A stretch of 64,000 nt of DNA from Trichomonas vaginalis G3 (lineage: Eukaryota > Parabasalia > Trichomonadida > Trichomonadidae), in NCBI RefSeq assembly GCF_026262505.1, contig NC_067206.1, positions 25,993,896-26,057,895 of the forward strand. The letters are read 5' to 3'. A program made the position numbers and the translations under genes. Numbering within the stretch: position 1 is the stretch's first letter; each line of letters opens with the position of its first letter. Under the pieces are notes generated by a model that saw only the letters and a list, made by a program, of their open reading frames with translations, was not told the origin of the DNA and searched no databases. Shown piece after piece: positions 59,050 to 64,000 of this stretch.

Positions 59050-59307
59050 TAAAAATAAAAAATATTAAATTATTTTGAAAAATAACTTAAAAAAATCTAA
59101 TCTAATTTTTTCAAAAATATTTTTTTTATTTCCTACTAAAGATGATATCGGAAGTTGTCTAAGTTAAACACTCGGAAATAAAACAACTTCTTACAGAAGC
59201 TAATATAGATGTTGCAAAGCATTACGCAACAAACAAAAAGGCACTCGCTGACTTCATTAAAGACTATAATGGTCCAATAAGTTATGATAGAATTCATGAG
59301 TTCATAA

Positions 59308-59334
59308 AGCCGCAACGCGGCGAGGACGAAGTCC
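59308..59334. repeat. GC-rich double hairpin B (27 bp)
   Basis: Identical in all 27 bases to element A at 29975-30001 in a different gene, and in the same reading phase (KPQRGEDEV). Noisy Maverick 1 sequence near 19500-19550 seems to retain traces of it. Confidence 0.8.
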
Positions 59335-59399
59335 ATGCAAGAGCATTTCCTTTAAATGACGTTGCTATTGACTTATATCATAGACGTTCAGTACCTCAT

Positions 59400-59600
59400 G
59401 AAGTAAGAAGAGAAATGTTTGACATAACAAATGCAAACGTTGGTCATACTCGTAAAGCTCTTTCTCATGACGTTCGTCAAGAGATGTTTGACATAACAAA
59501 TGCAAACGTTGGTGAAACAAGAAGAGCTGTACCTCATGAAGTAAGAAGAGAAATGTTTGACATAACAAATGCAAACGTTGGTGAAACAAGAAGAAGAGAC
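59400..59600 (+). repeat. Internal coding repeats at polymerase N-terminus
   Basis: Near-identical units with the core ATGTTTGACATAACAAATGC occur three times. They encode FDITNANVG-TR. Period about 60-90 bases. Confidence 0.75.
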
Positions 59601-62600
59601 GACACACTGAAACAACAGAGAAGAGAGATGTTTAAAAGTGCTATAGAACAAGTTCGCAAAGCTAACGATGTCATTCGTTCCATTGACGACAAACCAAAAG
59701 AAGGTGAGAGATGGTTAAAGAAAGATGAAGAAATAGGAAGAGGAAATGTGAAGTCAGGCAATAGACTCATTGACTTTAACATCGAAGCTTTAGATGAACC
59801 AAACAGAGACTACTTACACAAACATTTTGGTAAGGTTTTCATGAGACTCTTAGAGAAAATTAAAATAAACTCCCAACAGAGATGGATGGTATGTTATAAA
59901 CTTGGTGGAAAGTATGAATGTTCTACGTTAAACCTCAATAATATTGGAACATTACTACATCAGCTCTTGAAGGAGAACTTTATATCAGAGATAGAAGCAA
60001 ATGCTGCAGGTATTGTTGAAATGCACTATGACTTCTTCTTGACAAACATAAAGAATCTTACCGAAATAAAGATGTATGATTTAACAGAATATGAAGGCTT
60101 AACGATGTCAGATGTAAAGAAAGGCAAACCAAAAAAGAGACCATATAGAGATGAAAGCACACTGACAAATGACCAGAAAGCCATTTTGGAAGCTCTTAAG
60201 CAAACAGGAAACCCAGCACTTATAGAAAGCTTTTGGAAAGATAATGGTGAAAAGAAGTTTTATAAGAAGAGAAGCGGTCAGTTCTGGAAGTATCTTTGCA
60301 CATTACCTATAAATCTTGAACGCTACCAAATCTTCAATGAACTGAACAAAAGAACTGCAACACTTATGACAGAGGACAATTGTTTCGTTTATGCTTGCAT
60401 TCAGGCTGGAGTAAATGAAGAAACTATTGACCACATGAGAGAAGTCATTCGTGTTAGAGACTTTCCTCAAAGTAAAGTACAAGAAATTTCTGACGCAACA
60501 GGTATAGCATTTAATGTTACCATTGGTTATTTCAATGACTCAAGACATAATGAAATAAAGAGATATATACCAAAAGAATGCGAAACTGTTAGAACTATTG
60601 ACTTACTTCTTGTTGAAGACCACTACATGCTAAATGAAAGACTTCCAATGACAACATATTTCATTCGAAACTATAAAGAAATTCTCAAAGCTTGTGGTGG
60701 AATGAACATTGAGAAACAGATGAAGATTTATACAAAGAGAGAAGATAAATATGTAGTTCGTTATGATAGAACAACACCGTTATGGGATGTTATGAAAACA
60801 TTGTGGGAGTGCAAATATTTCGAACCTATTTCTTATGGAGAACTTTTCACATATACTACTGACTTATATAAACAGAACCTTGCACCATTTAAAGATTTGA
60901 CATATGCTCCAAAGTATTGTGTACAACTGAAGAAGAAAGCAGAGTCAAAAGAAGTAAATAAAGCTAAATGTAAATTCATACCTGAGCACGTTTTCTTTGC
61001 TGACTTTGAGTGTAGTACGGATGGCTTTCATAAAGCTTTTAACATCTGTTATGACAGTGAAGATGGTTCAGTAGTGAAAGTATTTGGGGTCAAAACTGTG
61101 CAACAGAATTTTTGGAAAGACTTCCTGACAAGAGTTTAATATATTTCCATAACCTCAGTTATGACATAAACTTCATCTTAAGACACATGACAGAAGTGAA
61201 AGGAACTCCCATCATTAAAGGTTCACGAACAATGCAAATAACTGGTTTATATAAAGGACGGGCAATTATTATAAAAGACTCTTACAGTGTTATAAATAAG
61301 AAGCTTAAACTATTTCCTGCTATGTTTAACTTACAAACAGGACCGAAAGAAGTATTTCCATATAACTACTACAGCAGTGTTTTGTTAGCAAATGACAACA
61401 GAACTGGTGTCATTTCTGAAGCATGTAAGTTTATCCATGATGCAGATACATTTATGAAGAACATAGATTCCATCAAAGGTTGCAGAATAGATGAAAACCA
61501 CTTCGACTTAGAAAAATATAGCACGTTTTACTGCAAACAAGATGTAAGAATTTTAAGAGAAGGTTTTGTAAAGTTCCGCAATGACTTATTGAAAGAGTTT
61601 GATTTAAACGTTTATGACTACGTTAGTATTTGTTCTATTGCTAACAAATTGTTTGAGAACAGAGTATACTTCCCGAATGGAAATCTTTATGACCTCTCAA
61701 ATAAACCAAGAGAATTTATTTCGAGATGCATTCAAGGTGGAAGATGTATGTTGTCAGATAACATGAAACAAAAGAGCAAAAAGAAACTCATTGCTGACTT
61801 CGACACTGTTTCATTATATCCTTCAGCTATAGCAAGACTTTATACTTTAGAAGGTATTCCAAAAGTATTGAAGGAAGAAATGTTAAGCACAGAGTATCTC
61901 ATGAGACATTTATTCGATGACGACCAAAAGGAACCCATTGGTGAAAAGTTTATGTCTGGCTTCTTTGTTCTCATTAAGATAACAGAGATTGGTATACCCA
62001 GACACTTTCATTTAATAGTTTGCGACCCTGAACTAAATCCAGAACTTAACGTTCCAAGAAGTTCAAACACTTGCTGTCTCATGTATGTTGACCATATAAC
62101 ATTACAAGACCTCATAAAATATCAAGGTGTCAAATGTGAAGTGTTGCAAGGATACTATTACGATGGAAACAGAGATATGAGAATAAGAGATGAAGTAAAG
62201 AAGTTGTTTGAGTTAAGGTTAAAGTATAAGAAAGAAGAAAACCCCTTACAAGAAATTATAAAACTCATTCTGAACAGCATTTATGGCAAAACTATTCTAT
62301 CTCCTATTGAGTCAAAAATAACCATAGTAGATGACAAAGATGCTATAAGATATGCTATAAGAAATTACAACCATATAGTGAAGTTCGAAGGTTTGGATGG
62401 TTCAGATAAAACTATTTTCAAGCTAACGAAAAGCATTTGCAGACACTTTAACTTCTGTCCACTTGGTGTTAATATTCTGTCTATGTCAAAACGTATTATG
62501 AATGAAGTATTCTGTACTGCAGAGGACATGGGACTTCAAATCTTTTACCAGGATACCGACAGTATGCACTTATATAATGAAGACATCCCAAAGCTTGCAG

Positions 62601-63116
62601 CAGAGTTTAAGAAGAGATATGGTCGCGAACTTATAGGAAAGAACCTTGGTCAATTTCATAGCGACTTTGCAGAAATAACACCTGGAAAACAAAGTTTAGC
62701 TTATAAAGTATTTTCTGTGGAAAGAAGACCTACATAGACTTACTCACTAACGATTTAAATGAAGTTGCATTTCACTGCAGAATGAAAGGCGTGAAGCAAG
62801 ATGTTATTGCTTTAACCGCTAATGAAATGTTTCCTGAAGCTATACAATGCTATTACAATGAAGATAAGAACATTCACATACCTGTTGGAACATATGACAA
62901 AGACTCTGAGTTCAGTTTAATGAAACTTTACAAAGCACTTATGATGGTCAAGAGATTGCATTCGACTTATGTAAGTCATGTCAACCTTGCTTTGCTGAAA
63001 AGTTCAACTTTTCAATAACGACTAAAACAAGCTTTATTCGTAAGTTGAAGTTCTGAGGTCATTTATTTTTGTCAGCAATGAGGTCATTCGTGATAAAAAT
63101 AAAGCTAGCGTAGATT

Positions 63117-63971
63117 TTACAATACTGCGATGGTAGAGTTTAAGAGTTGTGCTTCAATGTAGAGACAGTCCTTCCCATCTGGAGGCAAGAACACTGGACA
63201 TTTATGGTCATGAGTGGAGTACATGTCTATCCAAAACTCACGATTGAAGCCAGTTAATTTATAGTATTTAGGGTTAGGAAGTGGTGAAGTTCTTGTATGA
63301 CCAATGAACTCATTTTCAACGCCTTTGGCTATATTAGAGTAAAGTATTGCTTGCTTTCTATCCCAAATGCCAGGTGTTACAATCTTTGAAAATTCATTTT
63401 TCCTCGGAAGCATTGCATCATAATTGAAAACATTCTTAAAATCATCACTTGGTTCGGAGATTTGAAATCTTATACGTAATGGATTTTCTTTCTTTTTAGC
63501 GACTTCATTGAATGGTGAGAATACAATGAATTGACAGTCATGAGTTCCATCTTCATTTTCATTAAATTCATAATGAAAGTCTATAAGTTGTGGCTGACTA
63601 CCTTCTTCTTTCAGTTGTGCAAGAAACTCACGTAAAGGCTGTAAAGTTTGTACTTCAATGTTGAACTTTTTCTCGAACATCTCATTAAATGAAATCATAC
63701 ATTGCAATGTTGTATCGTCTTTAAAGTATTTGTATATGTGAATGTTTTGGGCGCTTAAAGACTGTTCGTCATTTTCTATCTCGACTTGAAGTATAAAGTC
63801 AACCTTTCTGAAAGCACGTGTTATATACATAGATGTTATGCCAATGTACTTCTCTTCATTTATGTTCACAATCCAGTCTGTTGGAAACTTAAACGTTACT
63901 CTGTTCCCCTTTATTTTGACGTCAGGGTTTTCACTACTGAACGCAACAGTTAAAGGTATTTGTCTATACAT
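63117..63971 (-). CDS. Penton-like/minor virion protein, Maverick 2 copy
   Basis: 284 residues, MYRQIPLTVAFSSENPDVKI, beta-rich. Motifs in order: FPTDWIVNINEEKYIGIT at about 49-66, GIWDRKQAILYSN at about 203-215, and FLPPDGKDCLYIEAQLL near the end. The same motif order is seen in the proteins at 28985 and 47637, indicating paralogues within one element. It is a likely virion component by context (between capsid-side genes and polymerase), but not proven. It converges on the polymerase. Looks whole. Confidence 0.6.
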   Translation of the reverse strand: MYRQIPLTVAFSSENPDVKIKGNRVTFKFPTDWIVNINEEKYIGITSMYITRAFRKVDFILQVEIENDEQSLSAQNIHIYKYFKDDTTLQCMISFNEMFEKKFNIEVQTLQPLREFLAQLKEEGSQPQLIDFHYEFNENEDGTHDCQFIVFSPFNEVAKKKENPLRIRFQISEPSDDFKNVFNYDAMLPRKNEFSKIVTPGIWDRKQAILYSNIAKGVENEFIGHTRTSPLPNPKYYKLTGFNREFWIDMYSTHDHKCPVFLPPDGKDCLYIEAQLLNSTIAVL

Positions 63972-64000
63972 TTAATTCGGATAAAAATAAACCATTTACT

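Larger units (their letters stand above)
59145..63056 (+). pseudogene. Protein-primed family B DNA polymerase (Maverick 2 fossil)
   Basis: The region encodes, in order: an N-terminal part with about three near-identical units of about 30 residues (REMFDITNANVGETRR); a region with DNCFVYACIQAGV that may be an added catalytic or structural domain; exonuclease motifs ADFECSTDG, HNLSYDINFI and YCKQDVRIL; polymerase motif A ADFDTVSLYPS; motif B LILNSIYGK; and motif C YQDTDSMHL. Together these are diagnostic of protein-primed polymerases of Polintons. It has about three breaks overall. It holds double hairpin B. It would copy the element from a protein primer at its ends. Confidence 0.9.
46077..64000. 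mobile_element. Maverick/Polinton 2 (fossil, right end outside window)
   Basis: Begins with AGTTAGTATCCC, the same 12-base tip as Maverick 1, and carries the same gene set in the opposite orientation. 17.9 kb are visible. The far end, including the expected capsid gene, is not seen. It is broken in a handful of places (roughly eight to twelve) but most genes are open, and its match to the well-preserved part of Maverick 1 is close, so it is probably young. Relative to Maverick 1 it has an extra block at 55.8-57.4 kb and a different terminal gene. Confidence 0.92.

Noticed and set aside
59365-59651. Minus-strand frames with LCQTFLFLLHE repeats
   Set aside because: Antisense shadow of the repeated polymerase N-terminal units.

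Overview
The window reads as nuclear DNA of a trichomonad, most likely Trichomonas vaginalis or a very close relative. The basis is an AT-rich host background, intronless single-ORF genes, a BspA-like leucine-rich-repeat surface protein, a DUF3447/ankyrin family gene, a Tvmar1-type mariner and two large Maverick/Polinton elements. The species call is an inference from these families; no search was run.

Host region 1 (1-10.27 kb) carries, mostly on the minus strand, a partial CFAP119-like gene, the AP-2 sigma subunit, a tail-anchored Sel1-repeat protein, an LRR/coiled-coil protein and a Myb-type DNA-binding protein. On the plus strand it carries a ThiI tRNA sulfurtransferase and the front of an ankyrin gene. 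Host region 2 (31.89-46.06 kb) carries the rest of the ankyrin gene, a HIRA-domain protein ending in a PCNA-binding motif, a protein with a VPS9-like C-terminus, a BspA-like membrane protein, and an uncharacterised element of about 2.5-2.8 kb with nearly identical 475-bp inverted arms. Two small TTAA-flanked MITE-like elements and a 9-copy 15-bp satellite lie between genes.

Between the two host regions is a three-level nest. The ankyrin gene is split by a mariner (10268-31893), and the mariner is split inside its transposase by a complete-length Maverick (Maverick 1, 10907-31227, 20.3 kb) with a perfect 6-bp target duplication CTCGTC. Removing the insertions on paper makes both the mariner (about 1.3 kb) and the ankyrin reading frame continuous across the junctions. 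A second Maverick (Maverick 2) starts at 46077 and runs off the window end. It too begins inside a mariner end, 17 bp from that mariner's tip. The two Mavericks lie in opposite orientations and share most genes: FtsK/HerA-type packaging ATPase, rve integrase, protein-primed family B DNA polymerase, capsid-like and penton-like proteins, phage-like fibre proteins and an MSV199/DUF3627 protein. Both are treated here as fossils. Maverick 1 is extensively broken over about 11-25.8 kb and much better preserved over 25.8-31.2 kb. Maverick 2 has a handful of breaks.

The structure least explained by standard annotation is inside the Mavericks. There is (1) a family of very short GC-rich double-hairpin insertions, present in one copy and absent from the other at several sites; (2) a subterminal hairpin whose stem differs almost completely between the two elements yet stays paired; (3) intergenic elements built from inverted half-sites plus three 12-bp direct units, with the two parts changing together; and (4) a cargo block (KilA-N gene, tRNA-like sequence, small gene) bounded by 65-bp direct repeats and absent from Maverick 1.
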